A stretch of DNA of 64,000 bases from Chrysomallon squamiferum. Its lineage: Eukaryota; Mollusca; Gastropoda; Neomphalida; Peltospiridae. The notes under the pieces are model-generated. The model searched no databases, was not told the origin of the DNA, and saw only the letters and a list, made by a program, of their open reading frames with translations. A program made the translations under genes and the position numbers. Shown piece after piece: positions 23,397 to 36,346 of this stretch; the stretch's first letter is position 1, and each line of letters opens with the position of its first letter. The stretch spans positions 761,871 through 825,870 of the forward strand of contig CM022677.1 in the NCBI GenBank assembly GCA_012295275.1, written 5' to 3'.

Positions 23397-24728
23397 GTGT
23401 CTGAATACCAACTAAACCGACTAGACACGGTATACAACAAGGCACTAAGAATTGTTGCCAGGGTCTTCCCAGGCACACCGACGGACAGTCTGTTTGTGGA
23501 ACTAAACATGCTACCGCTGAAAATCCGACGCAGCACACAGAGTCTCAAACACTGGTTCAAAATCAAAAATCTAATCCCCACCCATCCTTTAAACACAATA
23601 ATCCCAAACAGCCTACCCTACATCAACGACAGAGAAGCATCACTTAACATCACACAGACAGCAAACAGACTAAACCTAGTGGACCTAGAACTCGAAAACA
23701 ACCCTCCACCCTTAGAACCCCGATGGACAATAAAACAACTAGACATACCTCTAACGCTTAGACAGGAAGTATCGAAGACGGAACACGACCCATTTAAAAA
23801 CGTAATTTTTAGAGCAGCATTAAGCGACCACTACTCGGACTTCATACAGGTCTATACAGACGGCTCCAAAGACCCTCTCACGGGAAGAACAGGCATGGCC
23901 TTTCATGTCAGGCCGGAACTACCCGACCCACCCTTCAGCTACAGAGGTAGACTGCCTAACAATCTATTCATCTTTACTACGGAAGTAATTGCTATTCTCT
24001 CAGCACTTAAATGGATCCAAACTGAAACTTATGTCACAAACACGAAAAAGAAATACCTCATACTGACTGACTCCCTCAGCTCATTGCAAGCTCTGCACAA
24101 ACTCAAATTCAGCAGCTCCCAGTACATTAGAGAGATTATCGAACTCACAAACTATATCAACTACAGAGGACACAAGGTCACCTTCGAGTGCGTACCCGCT
24201 CACGTGGGTGTTACTGGAAATGAGCTGACAGACAAAACCGCAAAACACTCGCTAGAAGACGACACGATCGACTTTGACTCTAAATACAACGTTAACGAAA
24301 TCATGACCATAGCGCACAATAAGCTAATAGAATCGTGGCAACAAGACTGGGACAACAAAACTAGACTATGGCATTACATAATTAAACCGAAAGTAAACTC
24401 GCCCAGCCCACTCTCAGACAACAACAAAACAACTCAAACTTTAACCCGTCTCAGAGTGGGAGTGACCTTCGGACTAAACGACAGCAGACACAGACTCGAT
24501 AACACTGTGAGTAACAAGTTCGGCACATGCCATAAACTGGACAATGTCAGACACTATCTGTTCTATTGCACGAAGTACGACAAGGACAGACGCAAACTAA
24601 ACACAGCTTTAACAAACATCAAAGTCAGATTTACTCCAGTTGACATTTTCAACCCTCCCAAACACTTAAAAAAACAAGTAGACAACCTCACAATGCGATA
24701 CGTGGAAGTAACAAAAATCAAAATATAA
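23397..24728 (+). CDS. A1 RT thumb, RNase H and C-terminal CCHC, open
   Basis: 443 codons are open. The order is RT C-terminal region (QLNRLDTVYNKALRIVAR), RNase H, then a zinc-knuckle-like tail. RNase H catalytic residues are all visible: Asp in VYTDGSK, Glu in FTTEVIAIL, Asp in ILTDSLSSL, Asp in GNELTDKTAK, with the His in PAHVG. The tail (THEAD-like spacing HKLDNVRHYLFYC) lacks the first Cys of CGTC (Phe here; A2 has Cys). It is separated by frameshifts from the RT core upstream. The stop is TAA at 24726-24728. Confidence 0.85.
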   Translation: MSEYQLNRLDTVYNKALRIVARVFPGTPTDSLFVELNMLPLKIRRSTQSLKHWFKIKNLIPTHPLNTIIPNSLPYINDREASLNITQTANRLNLVDLELENNPPPLEPRWTIKQLDIPLTLRQEVSKTEHDPFKNVIFRAALSDHYSDFIQVYTDGSKDPLTGRTGMAFHVRPELPDPPFSYRGRLPNNLFIFTTEVIAILSALKWIQTETYVTNTKKKYLILTDSLSSLQALHKLKFSSSQYIREIIELTNYINYRGHKVTFECVPAHVGVTGNELTDKTAKHSLEDDTIDFDSKYNVNEIMTIAHNKLIESWQQDWDNKTRLWHYIIKPKVNSPSPLSDNNKTTQTLTRLRVGVTFGLNDSRHRLDNTVSNKFGTCHKLDNVRHYLFYCTKYDKDRRKLNTALTNIKVRFTPVDIFNPPKHLKKQVDNLTMRYVEVTKIKI

Positions 24729-24839
24729 ACACAGAGACAATTTCATAAAATACTACATAAAATAAACATATCCCTATCTAACCCCAGAACCAACTGGTAA
24801 CCTCCCTTTCGACAGATTTGCGGCCAAACAACTCCAAAA

Positions 24840-25450
24840 ACATACAACAACGCGACACTAACAACAACAAAAACATACAACAACGCGACGCTAACAACAA
24901 AAACATACAACAACGCGACGCGAACAACAACAAAAACATACAACAACGCGACGCTAACAACAACAAAAACATACAACAACGCGACGCTAACAACAAAAAC
25001 ATACAACAACGCGACGCTAACAACAACAAAAACATACAACAACGCGACGCTAACAACAAAAACATACAACAACGCGACACTAACAACAACAAAAACATAC
25101 AACAACGCGACGCTAACAACAAAAACATACAACAACGCGACGCTAACAACAACAAAAACATACAACAGCGCGACGCTAACAACAACAAAAACATACAACA
25201 ACGCGACGCTAACAACAACAAAATCATACAACAACGCGACGCTAACAACAACAAAATCATACAACAACGCGACGCTAACAACAACAAAAACATACAACAA
25301 CGCGACGCTAACAACAACAAAAACATACAACGCGACGCTAACAACAACAAAAACATACAACGCGACGCTAACAACAACAAAATCATACAACAACGCGACG
25401 CTAACAACAACAAAAACATACAACAACGCGACGCTAACAACAACAAAAAC
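24840..25450. repeat. 33-bp minisatellite, 19 units, copy 1
   Basis: The unit is AACAACAACAAAAACATACA followed by ACAACGCGACGCT, with 30- and 27-base variants. Lengths are mostly multiples of three, so both strands stay open. The plus strand reads repeated NNNKNIQQRDA. It begins about 110 bases after the RNase H stop, in the 3' UTR position. Confidence 0.95.
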
Positions 25451-26099
25451 GTGCCCGACACGATGACACAACGAGTTTGTTTAGTTGTTTTTTCTCCTTC
25501 TTTCCTCTCTCTCTAGTTATATAATAGTAAAAACTAAGTAAATAAATAAACAAATAAATAAATATAAATAAATAAAACCCCTCAAACAATGCCCAATATA
25601 TATGTATATATGTGTATGTGTATGTGTATGTATGTATATAGGTATATATATCTATATATGTGTATATGTATGTATGTGTGTAGGTGTGTATATATGTATA
25701 TCTACTGCACCCTTTTGCATCTTATTAACTAAAAACCACTCAAAGGTTTATTCCAAATTGCCCACTTCAAATGCACCTTCACCGTCCCCTTCCCCTCTCC
25801 TGTCCCGGAACCCATCCCTGGCGATCCCAGAGATCGGATCCATGATAGGCGTGCCTGAACCTTGAATTGGACGTAGGCACGTAAAAAGAGTTTTCCATCA
25901 TTCCATTCTTTGATCAGTGCCCTTCTTGAGAGTCTTTCTCTGTACAAGATAAAGGAAAACGCAGAAAATGGTAATTATGGTTTAATGTTTTGTATATGTA
26001 ACGTACATCTTGAATGATTGAAGATAGGTAAATCTAATACTGTTGAATTTTTCATAGTGATATTCTTTTTTAAATTAGCATAGACTAATAATACTGACA
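25451..26099. other. Tail of duplicated segment, copy 1
   Basis: (TAAA)n, (TATG)n and a short GC-rich island (about 25775-25865) holding a GATCGGATCCATGATAGGCG phrase that is conserved in copy 2. No gene recognised. Confidence 0.5.
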
Positions 26100-26386
26100 G
26101 CAAGAAAACAATATCGTATAAAAATACAGTTATTGATACACCAAATTCTGTTTTCGGTTAATGCAAAGTCTCACAAAAGACTGAGGACCCACATTATGCC
26201 GTTTTCGAACCGTACAGCACATAATAATGATATATTTATTTGCAATCCTATTGATAATATATTATATAGAAATGTTTCTATATATTTTATATCAAAACTG
26301 ACATTATTTATAAATACTCTTGTAAAGTAGAGTCATACAATTTTTTCTTTTTAATTTCATTTTCTTGTATTCATTTTGTTACATAT

Positions 26387-26425
<39 letters not shown>

Positions 26426-27175
26426 TCTATTTGGCACATATTAAGATGGAGAGATACCAGATCTGGAAAACACAAAAGTTGTAATTCTCTCGCAGCCCAG
26501 CAGACGATATACACATGATGTTGCCATGATATCAGAACTTCTTATCAGCAATTTTTTTTTTTTTTTTTTGACTTTATCAATATTTTGTAACAACTTTAAT
26601 GTGCTGGAATGTCTGTATAGAATGTCTTCAATTCCTGCGTAGTTTAAAAAAAGAAAGAAAACAGTATCTGGGTGTTTTTTCCCACTCTGTTTGCAGTCTT
26701 ATTAGTAACTGTATATACTAACAGTTAGTTATTTACTACCAAATTTCTGTCATAATGTTGATATAGTGTCACGGAATTCAGATTGCTTAACTTTAATTGT
26801 TACTTCAAATCACATCCGCTCTTTTATTTTGAGCTATGGAATTGAAGTTGCTTAACTTTAATTATTACTACAATCACATCGCTCTTTTTCTTGTTTCAGC
26901 AAATTTTTCAACTCCATGGCGTAGTTATTAAAAAAGGCTGGCTTTTAGTAATTAAGTAGAGAAGTAAGCGAAGGAAACGGTGAAAACGAGAATTCAGTCA
27001 GGCGGGGAAACCAAATGTTTTCCAATGACATTTTCTTTACGGACGAGTATGGTAAGCAATTGTCTATTCTTATTTTGATAGGGTGTAATGTGCAATTAAT
27101 CTCTATCAATAAAATTTAATGTTTTAATCTGTCCTCCGTGCAGATTCTTATTTTGTCTTGGTTCCCTTTATATCC
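26100..27175. repeat. Repeat R, copy R1
   Basis: Homologous to 42857-43808 and, in part, to 47330-47620. A shared phrase is TCCTCCGTGCAGATTCTTAT near the right end. Contains (TTTA)n at 26382-26428. No ORF of note; identity unknown. Confidence 0.8.
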
Positions 27176-27995
27176 TTACTCGTATCATTAATCAAAATGA
27201 TTTACACGTATGTTTTATAATGTATTATTATCAAGTCACCTGTATATCATAATTAAATAATTAATGTAAATCTTAACTTGTATACAGTATAGTGGATAGG
27301 TAGACTTATTGATTTATATAGTTTGCTGTTATTTTAGCGTTTATATTCTTTGTTAGATGGCCACTAAAGCACCTTGTTACCCTAGACTGAGCCTTAATAA
27401 AACATCCAAGGTGTTTAAAGGTGTGAGCCCCGTGACAGTCGTCTCTTTATAACACTCCACAGTGAACCATCATAACACATTTCTGAACAGCTGTATTTAA
27501 ACATACTCTAATTAATACGCATTGTAAAATTACCCGATTTATACCATCAGCCAGTTTCATTCATCTGCAGTCATAAGGCGAACCAGTTTTCATTTTGTGT
27601 CGTATTTCATGAGTAAAGTTTGTATTTTCTATGTAGCTATATTTAAAAAAAAGTAAAATAAAAAAACTTTCACTGCTATTCAGCTTGGTACGGTGTGACA
27701 ACCTGATTAGTGCCTCTTTGGCAGACTTGTTTTTAATTGCAATTTTGTTTTCTTTGTAGTGAATTATAGAATATTCACTAAATCTTTATTTTTATATGCC
27801 CATTAAAGCAGAATGTCTCCTACATTTTATCTTAAATATCTTATTATATTACGATAATATTTATTTAGCTATCTTGTATACTCATGTTTATAATTTATAT
27901 TTTTACAGTCGTTAACTGTTTGCCTAATTAATGACAGAAAATGGGGTTAAATACACAAAAACTAAATAGCAGAGCGTATGCAGATATACACGGGC
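27176..27995. other. AT-rich spacer between tandem copies
   Basis: No gene or clear repeat recognised beyond AT-rich sequence. Confidence 0.5.
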
Positions 27996-28189
27996 TATTA
28001 AGAAGCTGTTTTATATAATTAGGGGAAGTTCCGTTATTTAATAAACTAAGAAACACTGGGGTTTAAGTAACTGAAAATTGGTATTGAAAGCTTCAAAGTA
28101 AATTCAGAAAGGCTATCTGCAGAGCTGTAGCTATGGGTGTATAAGTAGCGGCACGCGTTTTGAACGACATCTCTTTGATCAGTCAGAGT

Positions 28190-28850
28190 CTCTCCTTTTT
28201 TTCGTGAGATTCGCTCGGTCAGATTCGCTCAGATTCGCTTCAAAGTTTCCGTTTTACTACACAAGGAATAATTGTTGAATTTTCTCACTTGGGATTGCCT
28301 TTCATTTATTCTTGCAAATTCGTTCCATTTGTGTGCACTTGATACGAATACTTGGGAAAAGCGCTCTTAGGATTACGTTATACACGATCGCCAAACAGCA
28401 AAAGTAATTGAGATCTGACCAATCAACGACGAACTAGCTTCAGCCAGTAGAAATCCAGTCTCAACAACAACCTGTCGACCAAGCAAATTCGAGATATCTC
28501 CAACCAATCAGAATCCACAGTCCCAACAGCAACCCGACGAGGGAAGGAACAAACATTACTGCCAGCAATCGGGGATTATTTGTTTATCTGTTAAATTTCC
28601 CAAATTAGGATTCCACTTCAAATTCGAGCTTAGAACATTCGACATCAAATTTGGTAAGAAAAGGAATCCTATCCTCCCAGCACGTCATAATCACTTTCCT
28701 AGCTCGAAACTTTAAAACTCCCTCTTATCTCTCCATCTATCAACCTCAAACCCTCTCCCCCAGTGCTAATTTAAATAGATAACTTTGTTTATTGCTCTTT
28801 TTCTGTAGTGTCATTACTGTTGAAATTTTAATTATATTGAATATTTAATT

Positions 28851-28885
<35 letters not shown>

Positions 28886-30462
28886 GTGATGTAATACCCC
28901 CTGAAATGCTAACTATACACGTGCCTCTATGGAATGAACTTTTTTCTTTGTTATTTGTTTCTCTTCATATTTTTATGATATCCAAGACATGAAGCTCTGT
29001 GACAGTCACTTGTTAGCGACAGGACAGACACAGTTTAGTGAATATCAGAAAATAGTTACAACAGACGACAACGTACAAATAACCGCATTACAGCGTCTGC
29101 ATTGATACTACTACCGATCCAACAACGACAACAACCTCAACCATAACAACAGCAAGAACTACTACAACTATTATTGAAATTACCGCCTCTACTACTAATT
29201 CCGCAATTACTGCTACTAACACTGCTTGATACTTCTAATAATAATAAAAGTAGTAGTAGTAATAATAATAACAATAATATATGTATGTATGTATGTATGT
29301 TTGTATGTATGTATGCATGTATGCATGTGTTATTTTATTCTAGTACAGACAAAATGGTTATTGGTAATTTCAATTGTTTTGCGAAGGAGTTTGACTTTTC
29401 ATATAATTTAAAATTTCACTGCTACCTCTTTTTCTTTCCTTCATCCATTGATATAAAAGAGAATAAAATTAAATTAAAAATATAATAATAAATATTAATG
29501 AAAATAAAAATAAATGTAATAATAGTAAAGAAATAATAGAAACAGAAATAAAAATAGAGGGAAAAAATGAAGAAGAAACGTACAGAAATTCTGATGACAA
29601 GGAAACATAGGGGAAATGAAAATAATAAAACAATTAATAATAAATTACAAAAAAAAAAAAAAGACTGCAAACAAGTCAAGATGATAATGGAAATGGTTTG
29701 GGCGAAATTAGTTAAATATTTTATATTGACTTTTCAGTAAAAGTTCTTAATATCTTTTGAAGAAGAGGAAGTAGCTAATAAAAATAAGTTTTTTTTTTTT
29801 TTTACGTTCATAACATTTGAGTCGACTTGCATATATTGTTAGACTTTCCCCTGATGCAGTGAATTCATTTATTGACTTTTATTTCAAGTTCTAAAAATGT
29901 ATATTTATGGAAAGAATGTAGAGAATGTACGGAAAAGAGAATACTGAAATAAAGAAAGAATGAAAGAAAGAATGAAAGACAGACAGAATGAAAGGTAGAA
30001 AGATAAAAAGAAACAATAAATATATCGTAGAATTGAAAAAAAAAAGTTAATTATGTTAACTTAAAAAAGTTGATTTTAATGTAATAATAGTATTGATGAT
30101 GATAATAATAATGACGATGATGATCATGTTGATAAACAATTAATAGTATTCTAACATGCCTGTTTGACATCCATTTAAGAAATGAGCCAGTTCACTGCCA
30201 AGTCAACCAAATAACAGCTAGAGTAGACACACAGTTTTAGTGTTGGGTGATAAAGAGTTGTCTGCTTCACGGATCACTAAACACGTGAAGAACCTCACTG
30301 ATTATTAATTTCGTGCGTCGACAATTATTTCAAATGTCGTGCATGATTTCATCTGCGTTTGCGTGTGTTTTCGTATTAAACAAAAAATGATGCCAGACAA
30401 TAACTAACAACAACATCAACAACAGCAGAAGCAACAACAACAACAACAACGGCAACAAGACC

Positions 30463-30517
<55 letters not shown>

Positions 30518-31130
30518 GTAATAATAATATTCATTAAGATGATCAAGACGATTATGATAAATTCAGAAACAAAAATAAATTAATAATGAATAAATAAATA
30601 AATCAATAAATAAATTAAATAAATAAAATAAAAAATACAATGTAAACGATGGGACATCAGTCTTTTCCGAATGTTTGGCAATCACCAAGTTCAGTAGAGT
30701 TGTCTACCCTAAATAAAGACAGTCCATTGCTCTCCTTTTCAAAGAATCAAATAAATAAGTATACACACAATAACAGTCCTAATAACGATTAATATTTGCA
30801 GTTTCATTTCAGTGGATAAACAATCATTAGTTAAAATGCTCCGTATCACAGCTTAGTGGTTTTTTTCTACATTTTGTCGACGTTTATATCGTAAATACTT
30901 TTTTGGTATCTAAATAAACGTTATTTAAAACACTACATTAAGCAAGACTGCACAGATATGTACTTAGCCAGAGAGGGTTACGAGATTTTACTTGAAACGG
31001 TATGACTTTTTTTGGGGGGAGGGGGTTGAAATATTTATCATGTTATGAAATGAATTATGAAATAAGCCTCAGTCTGTGGTGGTTTTTAGAATGTTGACAA
31101 GTTAATCGAATGCAACAGAAAGAAAAGTGG
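28190..31130. other. Non-coding part of duplicated segment, copy 2
   Basis: Same content and order as 16661-19600: poly-A near 28855-28884, (ATGT)n at 29281-29330, poly-T near 29790-29803, (AAT)n at 30463-30518. No gene seen. Confidence 0.6.
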
Positions 31131-31261
31131 CATGATACTGTGGACAATTAAACTATATTTTTTCCGTTTATTTATCCGCCCATCCTTCTGTCATCCATAC
31201 ACCCATCCATCAGTCACTCTCAGTCTGTCTTGGTGTGTATGTGTCTGTGTGTGTGTCTGTC

Positions 31262-31460
31262 TGTCCATCTATCTATCTCTCTCTCGCTCTCTATCTATCT
31301 ATCTATCTATCTCTCTATTTACCTATTTGTCTATCTCTCTGTATGTCACTCTATCTGTCTATCTATCTGACTTTCAGTCTGTGTATTTCTGTCTTTCTCT
31401 CTGTCAGTCTTTCTGTCTGTCAGTCTTTCTGTCTGTCTGTCTATCTATCTATTCATCTAT
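31262..31460. repeat. (CTAT/CTGT)n microsatellite, copy 2
   Basis: Counterpart of 19733-19930. Confidence 0.9.
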
Positions 31461-31699
31461 CAAATCTGTCTCCAACTATTCTAATCTGTCTATCAAACCT
31501 CTGATACATGATAAATTTTGCAGTTTCGTTCACAATGATGAACCTATTCTTCAAGACAGAGATTTCAAATTCTCGTCAGCAAAACTTTCTGTTTTCATTT
31601 AGCTCGTGGAAAGATAAAGCTAAAAGTTTAATTTACTTTAGCTGCAAACAGATCTTCCCAGGCGGTTTATCTTTTACATTTTCCGTCTTCTTCCAACAG

Positions 31700-31843
31700 T
31701 CCGTCTCGCGACTGTTGGACGACACATTATTCCACACCCGGCTGTCTGATGAGATCACCTTCGTCAGGGCCGAGTCGGACAGCTCACTCATCAAACTGGG
31801 TACGAGCATGGAACTGATGCCCAACCCCACAGAGTGTCAAAAG
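31700..31843 (+). CDS. Exon-like stretch within duplicated segment, copy 2
   Basis: Same sequence as 20171-20313 with the same acceptor and GTGTGT donor, but one extra A just before the donor (144 nt). The exit phase changes from 2 to 0, and the frame runs on into the downstream A/C-rich sequence. Either one copy is inactivated or a homopolymer miscall is present. Confidence 0.45.
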
Positions 31844-32165
31844 GTGTGTGTCACACTAGAGAGGTGTACAAAGGAACCTCATGAAAGGAGAGGACCCACA
31901 CCCGCAAAACCCACAAATCCCGATAACCCCATCGAACAGGCTTACTCGCAGGACAAAACAAGTAGCCAAGCCATCCATAGACAAATGGACAAGACGGTGG
32001 CTTACGGCACCTGGGGGATACACTTTCAGTGCAGAACCCCTAAAACAGACAAACATAAAAAAACAAAAACAAAAAAGAAACAGAAACTAGTCACGGAAAC
32101 AACAAAACAGACACCAAACAGAAACGATTTCTTAGCAACACCAACCAAAACAAATCCGACCACAC

Positions 32166-32395
32166 AGAGACAAAAATACAAGCACCGACATGACAGCCCC
32201 ACGAAACAAACTCCCCAACACTCACCCAAAGTAGTAATCAACACAGAGACAGAAATACAAGCACCGACATGACAACCCCACGAAACAAACTCACCAACAC
32301 CCCCCCAAAGTAGTAATCAACACAGAGACAGAAATACAAGCACCGACATGACAACCCCACGAAACAAACTCACCAACGCTCCCCCAAACTCAACA
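32166..32395. repeat. 79-bp tandem repeat, copy 2
   Basis: Counterpart of 20637-20865. Confidence 0.85.
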
Positions 32396-32569
32396 CCTCA
32401 ACAACAAAACAACACCCCACAAAAAAACACCCACTACACAACACAAAGGTTACACGCAATAGCAACAACAACCACCACAACAACAGATCACTCCTTAAGA
32501 AAACTGATACAAATAAAATCTGGCAAAGAAACAACAAAACAAACACTAGAAACGCTAAAGAAAGAAAAC

Positions 32570-33729
32570 TCAGACGTGATGATTCAGAACATCACGATCT
32601 GGAACAACGAGGATTCTTTGGCTTCTTTCACAACACTAACTGCACCACGAGAGGAGGAGTGGCGACTTATGTCAGAAATGAACTATCCTACTCACGTATC
32701 CCACTAACCAATCACCACCCCAACATAGAGACACTTGGGATAACAATCCATGGCCAGGCTGAAGACATTAACGTTTTCAACTACTACACTCACCCAGACA
32801 AAAATCACTACAACATAACACTAGAACACTACACTAAAAGCATTCCCTCTAAATATATCGACAAGTCCATCAAACTAGGGGACTTCAACAGCAGAAACCA
32901 CCTATGGGGATCCTCTAGTACATGCAAACAGGGAACCATCATCAAAAATGTACGGATCTTAACAAACACATATGTCTGAACGATGGCACGCCAACCTTCC
33001 TATCAGACATACACAACACCTGGTCATGCCTTGATATCTCAACAGTGTCTGAAAAAATAGCCTCTAAATGTGAATGGACAGTCCTTAACAATCTCAATAG
33101 CGATCACCTACCAATACTAATCTCATACAACACTGAAAATAACTGGAAAGAGGTACCAATAAACAAACACAAATGGAACTTCACGAAAGCCAACTGGACT
33201 GAATTTAAAAAGCAATGTCTGGAAACAGATCCCAAACTCATTCGAAGCAATAATATTGACACTTTTAACCAAAATTTAACTGACAGAATAATTAGCATTG
33301 CCAATAAAACTATTCCAAATTCTAATTGTAAATACAAAAATAATTCAGTCCCTTGGTGGAGTGAAGAACTAAAACTCCTTACAAAAGGCACGCAACAAAG
33401 ATCGCAAAACATACCAAAAAAATAACTCAGCAACCAACCTCGCAAACCTCAAAATTAGTAAAAACAAAGTCTCACAAGCCGTGCTAAATGCAAAAAAAGA
33501 ATCGTGGAAAACCTTCTGCACCTCTATCAACAAAAACACGTCTAGTAAGGAAATTTGGGCCAAAATTAAACGCATACAAGGGAAACCAATTAGAAAGAAC
33601 ACACTACTAGTCCGTAACAAAAACTTCCATACAAACAAAGAGAAGCCGCTGCTCTGGGAGATGTCTTTAAAAACAACTCGAGTACAAACAACTTTCCCCC
33701 CAAATTTCGAAAAATTAAAAATAAATTAG
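32570..33729 (+). pseudogene. A2 endonuclease and linker, broken
   Basis: GDFNSRNHLWG and NSDHLPIL are visible. The frame shift after CKQGTII is shared with A1. Unlike A1, the open stretch continues through TDRIISIANKTIP to PWWSEELKLL (33425) before shifting. Confidence 0.8.
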
Positions 33730-33789
33730 AAACAGTCAACAAAATCCAACCTGACTCAGAAACCTCAGGAACGAAATACAATATTCCCT

Positions 33790-34550
33790 TCACACTCCAA
33801 GAAATGACAGCGGCCTTCTCCGACCGTAAAGGAACAGTCCCCGGGCCAGACAAATTCTCCTACCTTTTCTTTCAAAACATGCCTACAGACATGCTAAATC
33901 TATTTCTGGAACTCTATAACACTATCTGGAAGGAAGGATACCTTCCACTCAAATGGAAGCATGCTGAAGTCTTCAGCCTTCCAAAACAGGGTAAGGACCT
34001 TTCCAACCCCTCCAACTATCGTCCTATCTCACTAACGTCCTGTGTCTGCAAAACCATGGAGGCTATGGTCAACACACGCTTAACACACCTTCTGGAAAAA
34101 AAAAACTAATTTCGACCTTTCAAAGTGGCTTCAGAAAGAACCACTCCACAAGGGACCACAGAACCAGATTACAATCTGAAATCTCCGAATCTTTGTTTAC
34201 TGGACAAAAAGTGGTAGGAGTGTTTGTTGACATAGAAAAAGCCTATGATATGGTCTGGAAACATGGTCTTCTAAACAAAGTCTACAACATGGGCATAAGA
34301 GGCCCTATGTTTGGCTTTATAGAAGCATTCTTGAAAAACAGATCCTTTACGGTCAATGTAGACGAAAACTTCTCGGACAGCTTGGATTTGGAGAGTGGGA
34401 TCCTCCAGGGTTCAGTTATCGCCCCTACTCTTCTTAGCATTTTTATTAATGACCTAGCACATACTGTAGCTACTAACTCGAAAACCGCAACTAAGTTTAG
34501 TACAAGACTATTTGCGGATGATACAGCCTTTTAGCTTGCTGGAAACTGTC
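33790..34550 (+). pseudogene. A2 reverse transcriptase core, broken
   Basis: VFVDIEKAYDMVW and LFADDTAF are intact. The QG motif reads SGILQGSVIAP. The frame is interrupted after LTHLLEKKN (34109), and a TAG replaces the Trp after ADDTAF. Confidence 0.85.
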
Positions 34551-34916
34551 TTAAACAAATCAAAACAGAAATGCAAAAAGACTTAAATAACTAACAAAAA
34601 TGGGCGGAAACCTGGGGAGTCACTGTCACCATAACCTTTGGGAGAAACGCTAACAAGAAACACAATAAGATAGACCTACATCACAACAACACAAAAAGCC
34701 AACAAGTAAACGCAGTCAAATTCCTGGGAGTCACATTCGACAGGTGCCTTACCTTCAAACAACACATCACCAACACGCTCAACACATGCACAAAATACAT
34801 GAATTTACTGAAAGTGCTTTCGAACGCCAAATGGGGAGCTGACAGAAAATCTCTTGATGGTGTTCGAAGCACTAGTAGTGTGAAGACTCCAGTATGGGTC
34901 CCAGGCGTTCAGCGGT

Positions 34917-36238
34917 GTGTCTGAATACCAACTAAACCGACTGGACACGGTACACAACAAGGCACTAAGAATTGTTGCCAGGGTCTTCCCAGACACACCG
35001 ACGGACAGTCTGTTTGTGGAACTGAACATGCTACCGCTGCGAATCCGACGCAGCACACAGTCTCAAACACTGGTTCAAAATCAAAAATCTAATCCCCACC
35101 CATCCTATAAACACAGTAATCCCAAACAGCCTACCCTACATCAACGACAGAGAAGCATCACTTAACATCACACACAGGACAGCAAACAGACTAAACCTAC
35201 TGGACCTAGAACTCGAAAACAACCCTCCACCCTTAGAACCCCCATGGACAATAAAACAACTAGACATACCTCTAACGCTTAGACAGGAAGTATCGAAGAC
35301 GGAACACGACCCATTTAAAAACGTAATTTTTAGAGCAGCATTAAGCGACCACTACTCGGACTTCATACAGGTCTATACAGACGGCTCCAAAGACCCTCTC
35401 ACGGGAAGAACAGGCATGGCCTTTCATCTTAGACCGGAACTACCCGACCAACCCTTCAACTACAGAGGTAGACTGACCAACAACCTATCCGTCTTTACTA
35501 CGGAACTAATAGCTATTCTCTCAGCACTTAAATGGGTCCTAAGTCACAAACACGAAAAAGAAATACCTCATACTCACTGACTCCCTCAGCTCATTGCAAG
35601 CTCTGTACAAACTCAAATTCAGCAGCTCCCAGTACATTAGAGAGATTATCGACATCACAAACTGTATCAACTACAGAGGACACAAGGTCACCTTCGAGTG
35701 GGTACCCGCTCACGTGGGTGTTACTGGAATCGAGCTGGCAGACAAAAAAGCAAAACACTCGCTAGAAGACGACACGATCGACTTTGACTCTAAATACAAC
35801 GTTAACGAAATCATGACCATAGCGCACAATAAGCTAACAGAATCGTGGCAACAAGACTGGGACAACAAAACTAGACTATGGCACTACATAATTAAACCGA
35901 AAGTAAACTCGCCCAGCCCACTCTCAGACAACAACAAAACAACTCAAACTTTAACCCGTCTCAGAGTGGGAGTGACCTTCGGACTAAACGACAGCAGACA
36001 CAGACTCGACAACACTGTGAGTAAAAAGTGCGGCACATGCCATAAACTGGACAATGTCAGACACTATCTGTTCTATTGCACGAAGTACGACAAGGACAGA
36101 CGCAAACTAAACACAACTTTAACAAACATGAAAGTCAGATTTACTCCAGTTGACATTTTCAACTCTCCCAAACACTTAAAAAAACAAGTAGACAACCTCA
36201 TAATGCGATACGTGGAAGCAATAAAAATCAAAATATAA
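34917..36238 (+). pseudogene. A2 RT thumb, RNase H and CCHC tail, frameshifted
   Basis: Open 34917-35165, shifted near 35056, open again in RNase H (VYTDGSKDPLTGRTG to FTTELIAILSALKW), shifted near 35540, then open 35594-36238. The C-terminal zinc motif is complete here: CGTCHKLDNVRHYLFYC. It ends TAA at 36236-36238. Confidence 0.82.
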
Positions 36239-36346
36239 ACACACAGACAATTTCATAAAATACTACATAAAATAAACATATCCCTATCTAACCCCAGAAC
36301 CAACTGGTAACCTCCCTTCGACAGATTTGCGGCCAAACAACTCCAC

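Larger units (their letters stand above)
20321..24728 (+). mobile_element. Non-LTR retrotransposon family A, copy A1, broken
   Basis: APE-type element of the I superfamily (I/Nimb-like by domain order). It contains endonuclease, reverse transcriptase, RNase H and a C-terminal CCHC motif. No intact gag-like ORF1 is visible; 20321-21060 is A/C-rich with a 79-bp triplication. Shared damage with A2 (a missing base in GTIIEK, and a TAA after KDLNN) shows the damage predates the duplication. Confidence 0.85.
16463..26230. repeat. Tandem segmental duplication, copy 1
   Basis: Collinear and nearly identical to 27996-37650 at an offset of about 11,520-11,534 bases. Differences are mainly homopolymer, microsatellite and minisatellite lengths and scattered substitutions. 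Order of content: leader (16480-16640), microsatellites, exon-like stretch (20171-20313), family A element (20321-24728), 33-bp array, and a tail to about 26230 that passes into repeat R. Confidence 0.92.
31850..36238 (+). mobile_element. Non-LTR retrotransposon family A, copy A2, broken
   Basis: Same layout as A1. Private damage includes a deletion after LSALKW (about 35540) in RNase H and a stop after ADDTAF (34532). Some A1 lesions are absent here: the TGA in YNTIW is TGG, and DIEKAYD keeps Glu. Confidence 0.85.

Noticed and set aside
24743-25471. Long ORFs on both strands over the 33-bp array
   Set aside because: Created by a stop-free repeat with unit lengths divisible by three; no start context or non-repetitive domain.
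25729-25947. Minus-strand ORF over the GC-rich island in the duplicate tail
   Set aside because: The reading frame differs between the two copies, so it is not constrained as protein.
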